A stretch of DNA of 64,000 nucleotides from Streptacidiphilus sp. 4-A2 (GTDB lineage Bacteria > Actinomycetota > Actinomycetes > Streptomycetales > Streptomycetaceae), in assembly GCA_014284505.1 (NCBI GenBank), contig JAAFYY010000003.1, positions 62,001 through 126,000 of the forward strand. The letters run 5' to 3'. Position 1 is the stretch's first letter. Each line of letters begins with the position of its first letter. This document shows positions 33,913 through 44,569 of this stretch, piece after piece. The notes beneath the pieces are model-generated. The model was given only the letters and a program-made list of their open reading frames with translations, made no database searches and was not told where the DNA came from. The translations under genes and the position numbers were made by a program.

Positions 33913-36900
33913 CTAGAGGGTGAGTCGGGGCATGGTGAGTCGGTGGTCTGCGACCTCAGCGGGCTCCGGCAGGGTGTTGGCCTGGCGATACGGCCAGGCC
34001 GTCGCGTTGGCAGCGTTCCAGCAAATAGGTGATCTCGTCCAGGCGGCCGCTCGCCTTGGGGTCTCCTGGGCATCCGGGAAGACGCATACGCCGGTGTCCA
34101 GCCGGTTGAGGAGGGAGGTCGGCTCGAGTAGCTCGTAGGGCAGGATTCCGTTCCACGGGATGGGGACCCCGGGGGGGGGGGGAGCCGATGGTGCCGCTGA
34201 AGAACGGGTCGTTGATCAGGTTCCCTTGGTTCTTCATGGCGCCCCAGAACCTCGCGAGTGCCCAGGAAGGTACGGGCGGCCGGTGACGGTCTTCTGGACG
34301 TCAGAGAGGAACCGTGTCACGGCCAGGCGGTTCATCACCGCGCAGTCGAGTTCGGCATCGCACTCCAGCGAAGCGGCGGTTCATGTTCGCGAGCCGCACA
34401 CGAGCAGCGCCTCGTCGTAGGTCTGGACCTTGGCGTGCACGTACACGCCGACGCCACCGGGGGCCCGTCCGGCCCGGGCTTCCAAAGGTTCAGGGCCAGC
34501 ACGCGGTCGCGCGCAGTGGTGCTCAGGCCGTGCCAGAGGGTCTGCATCGCGTTCATCCGGAGTTTGAGCTCGTCGCCTGGGTTGCTCGTGCCGTAGGGCG
34601 GCAGCACGATCAGCAGGCGGAGGCCGTTCACGGTGTTCAGCCGTTCCGCCAGCAGCTTGGCCAGTGGCACGCTCCAGAAGTACTGGTCCCAGATCGTGAT
34701 CAGCTCACGGGCCTGGACGACGGCGTTGGCGACGCCGGCCATGACGGTGAACTCACCTCTGGCCAGGGGCGGGCCGACGCTCCGGCCAAAGCTCGCCGGG
34801 CGCACAGGGATGGTGCGCCACATCTGCACCGCCGCTGTCCCCGCGGGCTTGGTCGGTTGGGCGGCGGGCAGGGGCACCACCCGCTTCTCGCCGGAGACGT
34901 CGGAGAAGGACTGCGCGCTGGTGAGTTGGACCTGGTTGTCCGCGCCGATCAGGGAATTGCGGTCGAACAGGTAGACGCGGCCTTGGGTGTCGATGATCCA
35001 GCGCTCGGAGAACTGCTGCTCCAGGCTGGTGACGATCGGTCCTTCGAGCTTGAGGTGGTGGTCGTGCCAGTAGCGATTGCCCTGCCCGTAGACGTTGGCG
35101 GGGAGGTCTTCGGGGAAGGGGCCGTCGTTGATGCTCGAACGCAGAGGGAAGCTCGGGTAGCCGCCGAGCGGTGGCGGGTTCTGCTTCGGCCAGCCGTCCT
35201 CGGACAGCGGCATGGTGTCTCCCGACTGCCAGTCGCCGATTCCGGTCTCGAGGTTGGCGGGGCGGCCGAAGTCACGGCGGGTGAAGGCGAGGTCGACGCC
35301 GCCGCAGAACGCGACGTTGGTGTCGCCGGCGCGCACGACGATCATCTTCTGGTGGAGGGCGGCAGCTGTCGGTGAGGCGGTGCGCAGGTCGAGGGCGACG
35401 ACACCGATCGGTTGGGTGAGGTTCCACCGCTGTTGCAGGGTGTTGTTGTAGTCCTGGACCGCCGCCGCGATGCTGCAATGCTCGTCGGCGTGGTTCGGCA
35501 TTGTGACGCGTTGCGCGGTGGTGGGCATCCACAGCAGCACTCGCACGGTGATGCCGGCGGCCATCAGCCGCACCAGCAGCCCGAGCGCGGTCTGGTCCTT
35601 GGTCGGCGTCGCTGCCGCGTTCCACGGTTGGCCGCCCCAGGAGTTGGTCTCCGACAGGTCGCGCAGGCCGTTCAGCAGCCAGTCGGCGATGTAGACGTGC
35701 GTGTCGCGCGCGCCGGGCGGCACTCCGTGGTCGGCCTGCTCGTTGCCGTAGGTGATCGTCTCCTCAAGTACGTCGCGGACCGCGTTCATGGTCGCGAATC
35801 CGCCGATGAGCGGGGTGACCAGGCATCCGTTGTCCCACGGCAGCGGCCAGCCGGGTTGGCCGGGTGTGGCGCGGGCGGCCATCGCCGTGCCGTCGCCCCA
35901 CGGTCGCCCGTCGCCGTCGGAGGCGTTCGGGTCGCGTGAGGTGAACTGCAACAGCCACTTTCCCGCTGAGGGGTCCGGTGAGTGCGTTCGGTGGGCGGGG
36001 TAGTAGGCCACGGCGCTGACGCCGTCACTGTTCGGTACCTGCTGCCAGTCGGCGGAGAGCGTGGTGCGGGTGCACAGGGTGTTGTCGGTGCGGACGCCGG
36101 CCAGGCTGCCGTCGGGCAGCGCGCTCACGCCGACGACGCCGCCGCTGTTCGACACCGGTTTCCAGTCGTCGGTGAGCCTGGTGCGGGTCCACAGGTCGTT
36201 GCCCAGGCCGACGCCGACCAGGGTGCCGTCGGGCAGCACGGTGACGGACTTGACCAGGCCGGTCCCGCCGGTGACCCGTTTCCAGTCGTCGGTGAGCCTG
36301 GTGCGGGTCCACAGGTCGTTGCCCAGGCCGACGCCGACCAGGGTGCCGTCGGGCAGCACGGTGACGGACTTGACCAGGCCGGTCCCGCCGGTGACCGGTT
36401 TCCAGTCGTCGGTGAGCTTGGTGCGGGTGCACAGCTTGTTGTCTGCGCGGACGCCGACCAGGCTCTCGTCGGGCATGGCGGTGACGGCCACGATCGGGTC
36501 GCCGGCGCCAGCCACAGGTGACCAGCCGAGCGGCGGCCATTCATCCCCGCCCGGATCGAATTCAGACATGTAGGTGTAGAGGAAGTTGTCCGTCCCGACG
36601 CCGACCAGGGTGCCGTCGCGCCGTGAGCTGACGGCCTTGACCGGGACGCTGCGCGGTAGCTTCGTCCAGCCGCGGAAATCCCAGATGAAAACGCCCAGGC
36701 TGTTGTCCGTCAGGACGCCGATCGTCGAGCCGGTGGGTCCCACCGCTACGTCGATGACTCCGTCGCTGTTCTGCACGTAGCTCCAGCTGTCAGTGAGGGC
36801 TGTGCGGTAACAAAGGGTGTTGTTCAGGCTGATGCCGAAAAGCGTCGCTTGGTACGAATTGGTGTACGGGCTCTGGCCGGCGTCGATGGCCTTCACCAGG

Positions 36901-37235
36901 CCGGCGCCGCCATGCAGCGGCTTCCAGTCCGCGGTGAGCGTGTTACGGGTCCACAGGTCGTTGCCCAGGCCGACGCCGACCAGGGTGCCGTCGACCAGCA
37001 TGGTGACGGACGTGACCAGACCGCTCCCAGGGACTCGACGCCAGGGGCTGGTGAGCGTGGCCCGGCTGTAGAGGGCGCCGTCGGCCGCGGTGCCCAGGAC
37101 CATGCCGTCGGGCAGGGCGCTCACGCTGACGAATTCTGCATTGCCGGGGAGTTGGCTGTCGGGGACCTTCTGCCAGTAGCCGATGTCGGATCGAGAGATG
37201 AGCTTCTTGTCTGAAGTGCCAACACCTATGATCAT
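33913..37235 (-). CDS. Giant phospholipase D-family protein with tectonin-like repeat domain, frameshifted C-terminus
   Basis: ATG 37235 follows GGCGGAG. Residues 1 to about 430 contain about nine repeats of the form [21 protein letters not shown], with phased small and aromatic residues, typical of tectonin/tachylectin-like beta-propellers. The C-terminal region carries the phospholipase D motif [16 protein letters not shown] (about residue 630) and a second one, [18 protein letters not shown], about residue 930, readable only after a frame change. Further indels occur at 34390, in the G12 tract, and near 34060, after which [14 protein letters not shown] gives a natural end at 33913. PLD enzymes hydrolyse phosphodiester bonds in lipids or nucleic acids. 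No signal peptide is seen. Confidence 0.75.
34171..34182. other. G12 homopolymer inside the phospholipase D gene
   Basis: Twelve G residues follow CCCC. Eleven would join the upstream frame ([15 protein letters not shown]) to [16 protein letters not shown]; twelve force a premature drift. Either a sequencing error or a slippage-prone switch. Confidence 0.8.
36181..36420. repeat. 120-bp tandem duplication in the repeat domain
   Basis: 36181-36300 and 36301-36420 are identical except for two bases, encoding two consecutive 40-residue repeat units. A shorter related copy lies near 36940-37020. This indicates very recent unit expansion. Confidence 0.9.
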
Positions 37236-37820
37236 CGTTTCTCCGCCTTGGTGATGCTCGGAGTGGGTGGACAAGAATCTCGACGACAGGTTCGCCGTGC
37301 GGCCGACGGTGTGCTTTTCCGTGCTTCGGTTCCCCCTGCCACCATCGGGCCCGTTGCTGGCAACACGATGCATCTACGGGGCGCTACTCGGCATGACCGC
37401 TCGAACGCGACCGCTTATGACACCATGCTCACTCCAACGGTGCCCCCGCGCGAGTGCGGGGCGCGGACGGCGTTGGAGGCGTGCGCCTGGTACTCGGTGA
37501 CCCGCCGCAGCGGCACCTCGCTCATCGTCATCCGCCAGGCGCTCACCACTGCAGCCCCAGCGCGGCCAGGGCCGCCTGTGACTGACCATTGGATCGACCA
37601 TAGATCTTGGCTCTGATCTGCGGTGCTGTGGTTGGTGTGAGGCGTCTTGCGGGTCCCCCGGGTCGGCGTCTCCCTTTTTTCTTGATCATCTTTTGTGGTT
37701 GTGTCTGTGGCGTGTGGTGCTGAGCTGCTGGTATCGGTGATTGGCTGCGAATCGCAGGTTGTCTGCGACGGTGTGGGAATAACCGCAGTTCCATCGAGAG
37801 CCCCGTAGGCGGTTCCAGCT
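37236..37820. other. No confident gene upstream of the phospholipase D gene
   Basis: A minus-strand frame (37415-37909) is open and encodes a Ser/Thr/Pro-rich sequence, but it overlaps the end of the next gene in another frame and lacks recognisable features. The local C6T6 run at 37672 and the AT-richer bases near 37680 are the only structure noticed. Left uncalled. Confidence 0.35.
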
Positions 37821-40016
37821 TCAGAGCTGGCTGCGTCGCGTGATGGGGTCGATTCCGGGTGTGGCTGGGTCGGCTGCTGCTCCGGCGCCGAGCGTGGTGA
37901 GTTGGTCACGCCATTGAGACCTCCAACGGTCCCGTTCTGTGTTTTCGGCGAGTGTGTCGTCTACGGCTGCGCGTCGGCTGAAGGGCCATAGCGGAGGAGT
38001 GCCGGACCCCAGGGACAGGCGCGCGAGGGGAGCGCGCGGACCAGGTCGCACAGGCGGTCGATTGCGAAGGCCAGTGCTACGCCGAAATGCGCGTCGTCCG
38101 GCACGGTGGAAACGGACGCGATCACGTTGCTTAGTCGTGTCTGGGTAATGCGATGCTGCCGCCGTGGACGAGGCGTGAGCGCAGGTCGTAGAGCTTCGCG
38201 ATGTCGTTGAGGATTGCGGCTCCGGTGTCCGTATCGGTGGCCAGGAGGGCGGCGGCGCGGCTCTTCAGGCGTTCTGTGATCTCGTTGTGGTCTCTGTCGT
38301 TTCCGGTGAGGACGGCTTCGAGGGCGGTGGCGAGGTCGATGATGCGTTCGAAGTCGTTGCCGTCTTCGTGGGCGCGGTTGTAGCGGTGTACGGCGGTGTC
38401 GAAGGACGTGGTGGCCATGCCCTCGCGTTTGACGGCGGCCGCGTCGATGAACGCGCCCAGCGCGGTGAAGACGGCTGCGTTGTCGGCGGACAGGTGGACG
38501 GTGCGTTGTAGCCGGGAGTCGGGTCGGCCCGTGCCGAAGTGCGATACCGCGGGTTCACCTGGGCTACGAGACTGGGGGAGCCGGTGACTTCCCAGCTCGG
38601 CTGGAGTGTGCCGGCGTGCAGAGGCGGGCCAGGAGGGGTGAACCGGTCGATCTGTGCGGAGGCCCGTCGTCCGGCCGCGTACGGATTCTCGCCTCTTCTG
38701 GCCGTGACGGTGGAGACCAGGAGTGCGTGGGGCGGGGCGTAGAGGAAGGGGACGTCTCCGCCGAATGCGGTGCCGACGGCGGGGATAAGTTCCTGGGTCC
38801 GTCGGATGAGGTCGCGCGAGGCCGTCTCCGGGATGACCGTGACCCCGCCGATCCGGACTGGTTCGTTCCCGGCGGTCGCGATGTGGGAGACGGCGCGGCA
38901 GCAGTGGACGGTGTACTCGTCGCTGTCGAGGACCGAGACCAGCTCCGCCGCGGACGTCGCAACGGCAGCGCTGTCGGCGGTGAAGGAACCGTCGTCGCGT
39001 GCGCAGCGCGCGATGGCCGCTTCCAGGAAGCTGAGCACGTAGTGGTTGGCGAACTCGGGCTCGAGCTGCTGCAGGGGGTCGGCGAAGCGCTGGGGGTAAG
39101 CGGCGTTGAGCGCCGATTCCAGTTCCTTGAACTCCGGCTGTCCCATGACGTCGGAGCCCTGGTAGTCGCGGCCGACCCGGATGAACGGCTGGACGGCCGA
39201 GACCGGCAGGATGCGCTGCTCCATCAGGACCGCGAAGGCGCGGTCGGCGAGGGCGGTGGCGAGGGTGGTCAGGTGCTCCGTCTGCGTGCCCTGCTCGTGC
39301 GCGCCGACGGTGGCGGTCTGGTACTTCCAGATCTCGTGGTCAAGGGCGTGCTGCTCCGCGCCGTGGTGTGCGGCGGCGGCCTGGACCAGGCGGACCGCCT
39401 GGTCGGTGGAGAGTTGCTGCTCGTCGGTGCCGAGGGCGGTGGCGATGAAGCGCTTGACCATGCGGTCGGGTTTGACGTCCGCGATGCCCAGGAGCATGCG
39501 CAGGTAGCGCCAGGAGATGCCGGAGCTCTGGCCGGGGACCGCCCGCCAGGCGGTCTCGGCCTGTGTGCCGAGGTCGGTTCCCTGTGCTTGGCGGAACTGT
39601 GCGGCGGTGTCGATGCCCAGGCTCTGCAGGGCGGTGGCGGCCTGGTGGACGGCTTCGCCCTTGAGTGCGGCGCCGGGCTGGGTGGAGACCCGGTTCAATG
39701 TGCCGATCGTGGTGGTGAAGGCGTCGACTCCGCCGAGGCGGTCGTAGAGGCCGAGCAGGTCGGTCAGGGCGTCGTGTGCCGCGTCGCCGCCGGCGAACCT
39801 GCGGTGCATGGTGTAGCGGGTGACGACGCCTCGGGCGGTGGTGTAGCGGATGCCGACGGACCAGATTGCGTCGAGGACCGCGAGCGCGAGGCTGCCGGGG
39901 TAGCCGGGGAAGGCCGACCATGCGGTCGGAGCGGGAAGTTTTTCCTTGCAGGCGGTCAGGACCTTGTCCAGGGCCGGATCCTGGGCTGCTATTGCTGCAT
40001 CGACCGGGTCGTTCAT
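37821..40016 (-). CDS. HhH-GPD-like half followed by Apea-like HEPN half (fusion or two genes), frameshifted
   Basis: ATG 40016 begins MNDPVDAAIAAQDPALDKVL. Residues 30-235 (FPGYPGSLALAVLDAIWSVG, VPGQSSGISWRYLRMLLGIA, ALDHEIW) resemble HhH-GPD-fold proteins of Streptomyces; the expected end is near residue 235, but here the frame continues. The second half includes FFIR-like VQPFIRVGRDYQGSDV and, after a shift near 38530, MATTSFDTAVHRYNRAHEDG, ATALEAVLTGND and IAKLYDLRSRLVHGGS, the R-x4-H HEPN signature of Apea-like abortive-infection proteins. Further shifts near 38160 and 38000 lead to the stop at 37821. HEPN proteins are often RNases in phage defence. It follows tniQ by 33 bp. Confidence 0.65.
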
Positions 40017-40048
40017 GCGTGCTCCTTGGCGTGCGCCGGGAGGCCACG

Positions 40049-41239
40049 CTATCTGCGGCTGGAGAGCACTGCGGGGTACTTGTGCGAGCTGATACCTATG
40101 GCACGGCTCCTGGCCCCGTGGGCCCTGGTTACCGGGGGTGTGCTTGGTGGATGAAGGTCCAGAGGAGGTCGTTGGGGTGGTGGTGCGAGGCGGGTGATGC
40201 CGAGTTGGTGGGCGGTGTGGTGGAGGAAGGCGGTGATGACGGGGCGGGTTGTGGGGACGGGTCCTTGTCGGGCGTCTCCGGGGAGCCGGGTGTGGGCGTG
40301 GGCGAGTGTTCGGGCGAGGGCGGTGGTCTCGGGGTAGGTGACGAGGGCTCGTGCGTACAGCGCCCAGGACCTCCCGACCGGTTCGACGTGGTGTGCGTTG
40401 GCGGCGGCCAGGCGCCGGAGCCGGTGCTGCCAGCGGCCGGCGAGGTGGGTCTGTTGGTCGTACCAGCGGGTGGTGATCGCGGTGGCCCAAGCCAAGGCGG
40501 TGGCGGCGCGGGGGCGGCGGTTCAGGCGCTGGTGGTCGCGGTGGCCGGCAGTGAGTTCGGGCAGGGCGGACACGTCGAGGCTGTGCCGGGGGTCCAGGCT
40601 CCAGTGCTGGTGGTGCGGGCACAGGGCCTGGTGCGCGGGTGGGTGGATCAGGGCGTGATCGGTGGCGCCGTGCGTGTGGCGCCGGGTGCAGGCGGGGCAG
40701 GCCCGGACGGGCTGCTCGCCGGGTTCCAGCGGCTGCCAGGCAGCGGTGGCGCGAGGTGCCGTATCGGCCGCGGTGGCTCCATTGGGTCCGGTGCCGGTGC
40801 TGGTGGAGCGGGGCCGGGTTGCGGGGTGGTCGGTGAGGTGGGGCAGTGCCCGGGTGAGGTCGTCGAGTGGGGTGCGGGTGAAGGTGGCCAGGCGGTGTCG
40901 GGCTGCGGTGTCGAGGTGGACTTCGGCGGTGCCCGGTGTTGTTGGGCCGGTGCGGGTACCGGTGGTGGTGATGCCGAGGCTGTCCAGGAGCGCGGCGGTG
41001 GTGGTCTGGTAAGTGTCGGCCAGGCGGTGCAGGTAGGAGGCGGTGGCCTCGTGGGGCAGCGGTCGGACCCGCAGCGCCCCGGCGGTGGCCGGCACGGTCC
41101 GGACGTGCGCGAGCAGGGGCACCGGCGCCCGTTGCGGGTCTGCGGTCGCATCCCCGCGGTCAGGTGCGGGTGCACGGCCCGGATGCGGTCGGCTGCCGGG
41201 GGCCTGCGCTTCCGCGGTGCTGCGGTGATGGATCGTCAT
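40049..41239 (-). CDS. tniQ: TniQ family target-selection protein
   Basis: ATG 41239 begins MTIHHRSTAEAQAPGSRPHP. The TniQ core starts at about residue 55: LRVRPLPHEATASYLHRLAD, then a four-residue zinc set, CPACTRRHTHG and ALCPHHQHW, and several helical units. At 396 residues it is a normal TniQ/TnsD-like size. TniQ proteins choose insertion sites by working with the TniB/TnsC ATPase. It lies directly downstream of tniB, with an overlap of about 80 bp that may be shortened by an indel at the tniB end. The frame is intact. Confidence 0.88.
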   Translation of the reverse strand: MTIHHRSTAEAQAPGSRPHPGRAPAPDRGDATADPQRAPVPLLAHVRTVPATAGALRVRPLPHEATASYLHRLADTYQTTTAALLDSLGITTTGTRTGPTTPGTAEVHLDTAARHRLATFTRTPLDDLTRALPHLTDHPATRPRSTSTGTGPNGATAADTAPRATAAWQPLEPGEQPVRACPACTRRHTHGATDHALIHPPAHQALCPHHQHWSLDPRHSLDVSALPELTAGHRDHQRLNRRPRAATALAWATAITTRWYDQQTHLAGRWQHRLRRLAAANAHHVEPVGRSWALYARALVTYPETTALARTLAHAHTRLPGDARQGPVPTTRPVITAFLHHTAHQLGITRLAPPPQRPPLDLHPPSTPPVTRAHGARSRAIGISSHKYPAVLSSRR

Positions 41240-42358
41240 GGGGCGGTGCGGGTTGGTCGGCTGGCGCCGGTGGGTGTGCGGGCGGGTTTGCGGGGCGGTA
41301 GTGCTGTTCAGCGAGGTGGTCCAGGGTGATCTTGTCCAGGGCGGGGCGGGTGATCTTCTCGGTCTCGTCGAGGATGGCGGTGATGGCGGCGCGGCGGATC
41401 AGTCGCGACAGGCTCCCGATGCGGCCGGCAGTGCGTTGGTGGAGGTAGGGGGCCAGGCGGACCAGGGATCCGGGGCGGTGCTGTTCCAGGTCCAGGGCGT
41501 TCTCCATCGCGGCGACGGTGGCGCGGAACGGCCGGGTGACCTCGGCCGCGCCGCTCCCATCCGTGCTGCCGCTGCCGCTGCCGCTGCTTGTGGTGGTGGT
41601 GTTCGTGCGGCGGGTGCGGGTGGTGGCGGGCAGGGGGTCGCAGTCGATCAGTTGGGCGCGTCCGGCGAGTTGGGTGCCGGCGGTGCCGGTGAACAGCTGG
41701 GTGCCTGTGACGTCGATGCCCGCGTAGACGAAGGTGGCTCTGATCTTCTCGGTGAGGTCTTTGAGGAAGTCGGCGGCGCCGGCGCCGTTGGTGGTGCGCG
41801 GGGTCAGGCGGTGGATCTCGTCGATCAGGACCAGCCGCACGCCCACGGTGTTGTAGGTGTGGCACACCGCTGCGGTGATCTGGGTGAGGGTCATCCGCGA
41901 GGAGACGGGGATGCCGAGGTAGCGGGCGAACTCCAGCGCGAGGGCCTTGGCGGTCGCGCCGGGCGGCACCAGGACGTAGGCGACCGGGACCTGACTGGCG
42001 GCGGTGCCGGCGCGGGCCTGTTCGGCCAGGTGGCAGGTGCGACCGACCTCCAACAGGATGGTCGTCTTCCGGTGGTGGGCGGCCCGGTGACGATCAGTGA
42101 GGGCCGTGCGGTGGTCCGCTGGTGGCGCCCGAGCACCATCAGGGTGCGCACCTCCAGGGAGGTCTGGACGACGGCGGGCGTGCGGACGGTCACGAACCGG
42201 GAGTGGTAGGCCAGGCGCTGCTCGGTGGTGCGCGCCGGGTCTTCGGGTCCGGGGGGTTCGGGGGCGGGGTCGGCCACGAAGGCTTGGAACAGCTCCCAGG
42301 TGGTGGGGGAGGCGTCCTTGGCCGGCTCCGGTCCGGCGGGGCGGGCCGGGCGGTCACC
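41160..42358 (-). CDS. tniB: TniB/TnsC-type AAA ATPase, frameshifted
   Basis: A GTG at 42358 overlaps the TnsB stop; after an early shift the text reads SPTTWELFQAFVADPAPEPP and RLAYHSRFVTVRTPAVVQTS. Walker A is GPPTTG followed by KTTILLEVGRTCHL, joined only if one base is added near 42066. Walker B is VRLVLIDEIHRL, sensor-like VYAGIDVTGT follows. A Ser/Gly/Thr-rich insertion lies near residue 225, then a C-terminal domain (RIGSLSRLIRRAAITAILDE). TniB/TnsC ATPases bridge the target selector and transposase. Last 60 residues are Pro-rich; the stop at 41160 is approximate. Confidence 0.85.
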
Positions 42359-44569
42359 ACAGTTCGGCCTCCTTGCGTGCGTCGTACAGCGCGAACCCGC
42401 TGCCGGCGGGCCAGGGCTCCTGGCCGTCGACGTCCTCGTCCTCGCCGAGGGCGTCCAGACCGTCCGCGTCCTGCCCGCCGGCCAGTACGGCCCCGCCGCC
42501 CGGCCCGTCCCGGGCTCGCCGCCGCTGCGCCGGACCCCGGGGACCGAGCCCGAGCCCGGGGCCGAGCCCTGCGGCTCTGGGGTGTCGGGCTTCGCCACGG
42601 TGGGCGGGTCCTGGGCCCGGGCATTGCCGGGGTCTTGGTCGTGGTGGGGGAGGGCGGCGGGTGCGTGGCGGGTGGCGAGGTGCTGCTCGCGGGCGGTGGC
42701 GCCTCCGGTGCGGACGCAGGAGGAGGTCGTCGAGGGCCTGGGCGAGGTCGGCCTCGTGCTGGTCGCGGTCCCCGCGTTGTTCGACGGTGCTCTTCAGGTG
42801 CTGCCACAGGTCGTCGCCGAGCGGTGCGTGGATGTGGTCGGCGTGGATCCAGGGCACGGCGGTGAAGTGCCCGTCGGGCAGGCGGACCCAGATCCGGCGG
42901 TGGTCGTGGGGGTTGTGGTGGACTTCCCAGCGGCCGTTCTGGGTGGTGATGCCGGAGGGCTGGCCGCGGTGGGGGTTGAGGGTGTGGTGGTCGTAGGTGC
43001 GGTGGTCGATGCGGATGCCGCGTTCGGTGATCGGCTTCCAGCGCACCGGCAGGAGTTCGATGTAGTCGGTTCCCGTCAGGGGAGGGGGACGTGGCCGCAG
43101 GTGCCGAGCAGGGCGCCCCACATCTCGTTGGGGGTCAGCGCGGTGGCGGGCATGGTGGGGTGGCGCAGTCCCTCGTGGGGCCGGTTCTGCCATTCGGTGG
43201 TGATCCACTGGTCCAGCAGGTCCTGCAGCTGCGCCACGGTCCACATGGCCTCGGTCTCGGCGCGCGGCCGCGGCGGGTGGGGTCGGAGCCGGTGTGGCCG
43301 GCGATGTGCTGGCACAGCAGGCTGTTGATAGCCCCGAACGTGCGCTCGACGGCACCCTTGGCGGCGGGCTGGCGCGGGGAGCGGGCTGGACGCTGATGCC
43401 CAGGGTCTCGGCGGCGGCCAGGAACGCCTCGGAGACGAACACCCGCCCCGCGTCCACGACCACCGTCTCGGGCACCACCACCGGCCGCGCCGCTGCGCCT
43501 TGCAGGCGGGCGTCGGCGTCCAGCAGCAGTTCGTAGGGCGCCGGGGCGCGGGACAGCTCCAGGGCCTGCGGCCAGCCGGGGCGCATCGGGTGCGGGGTGG
43601 CCATCTCGGCCAGGAGCAGGGCGGCGTCCACGGCCTTGGTGCTGGCCGGGCGCAGGACCGCAGCCAGAATTGATCTTGTTGCTACCTCCAGGGCGATGGT
43701 GAGTTCGGGGCGCCCGGTGGTGCCGTTGTCGAACACGGCCAGGACGTCGAGTCGGGTGGTGTCGAGCATGACCTGCTCGCCCAGCCGCATCACTCGGGTG
43801 GGGCTGTAGGGGCGGGCCGGGGTGCTGGCTGTGCGCGCCGGGCTCCCGGGCCGTTCGCCGGGATCGGTCAGGGCGTTGACCAGCCGGTAGAACGTGGCGG
43901 GTGGGGGACCTTGAGGGTTTCGGGGCCGTGGGTCTGGTCCAGGATCTGCGCGGTCAGCTGCCGCAGGCCCTTGACGGTGCCCTTGGAGCGCCCGCGCTGG
44001 CGCCGCATCGCCTCCAGCACGGCTGCCACCACGCGCTCGTCGGTGCGCCCGGTGCGGCTGTAGGTGCGGGTGGTGCGGTGGTCGACCAGTCCCCACAGGC
44101 CTTGGGCGCGGTAGGACAGGCGCATGCGCTGCACGGTGGTGCGCGCGATGCTGCCGAATCCGAGCGCGGTCAGCTCCTCGGCCTTGGCCAGCTCGCGCTG
44201 GGCCAGGGTGCGCGTCGCCGGGTCGTATTCGGGCCGCGGCACCCGGCCGGCGGCTGCCGCCGCGGCGGCGGGCTGCCCGGTCTCCACCTCGCGGATGTGG
44301 CGCTGCCAGGCCAGGGCCCGCTCCTGTTCGCGCAGCGGCACGGTCGCGAACAGCCCCCACTGCGGCACCGCGGCCCGCACGGCGGTGCCGACCAGGGCGA
44401 AGTCGGCGGCGGCGAACAGGTAGTTCGCCAGCAGCGTCACCACCGCGCCCTGCTCGTCGAGCAGCCGCACCTGCTGCCCCTGCAGCCCGACGACCTGCCA
44501 GGTCCGGCTCTCGAAGACCACGTGCCCGCCCACCGCCAGCACCGGCCGACGCCCCGCCGCCCGGCTCAC
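42354..44569 (-). CDS. tniA: TnsB/TniA-type DDE transposase, frameshifted
   Basis: GTG 44569 overlaps the TnsA stop (GTGA). The N-terminal domain reads VLAVGGHVVFESRTWQVVGL and LAKAEELTALGFGSIARTTV. The catalytic rve domain supplies MLDTTRLDVLAVFDNG, VVVDAGRVFVSEAF and GAVERTFGAIN (D, D, E), and the Mu-like C-terminal beta-barrel YIELLPVRWKPITERGIRID, then RIWVRLPDGHFTAVPW. The pieces lie in three frames with changes near 43900, 43380 and 43080, giving about 735 residues. It cuts and joins transposon 3' ends. The stop at 42354 overlaps tniB. Confidence 0.88.

Noticed and set aside
38616-40154. Plus-strand frame of about 510 codons opposite the HhH/HEPN gene
   Set aside because: The minus strand has conserved domain motifs; the plus frame is Gly/Val/Arg-rich with no recognisable protein features.
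40049-41329. Long plus-strand frames opposite tniQ and tniB
   Set aside because: Gly/Val-rich translation without motifs, antisense to conserved TniQ and TniB residues.
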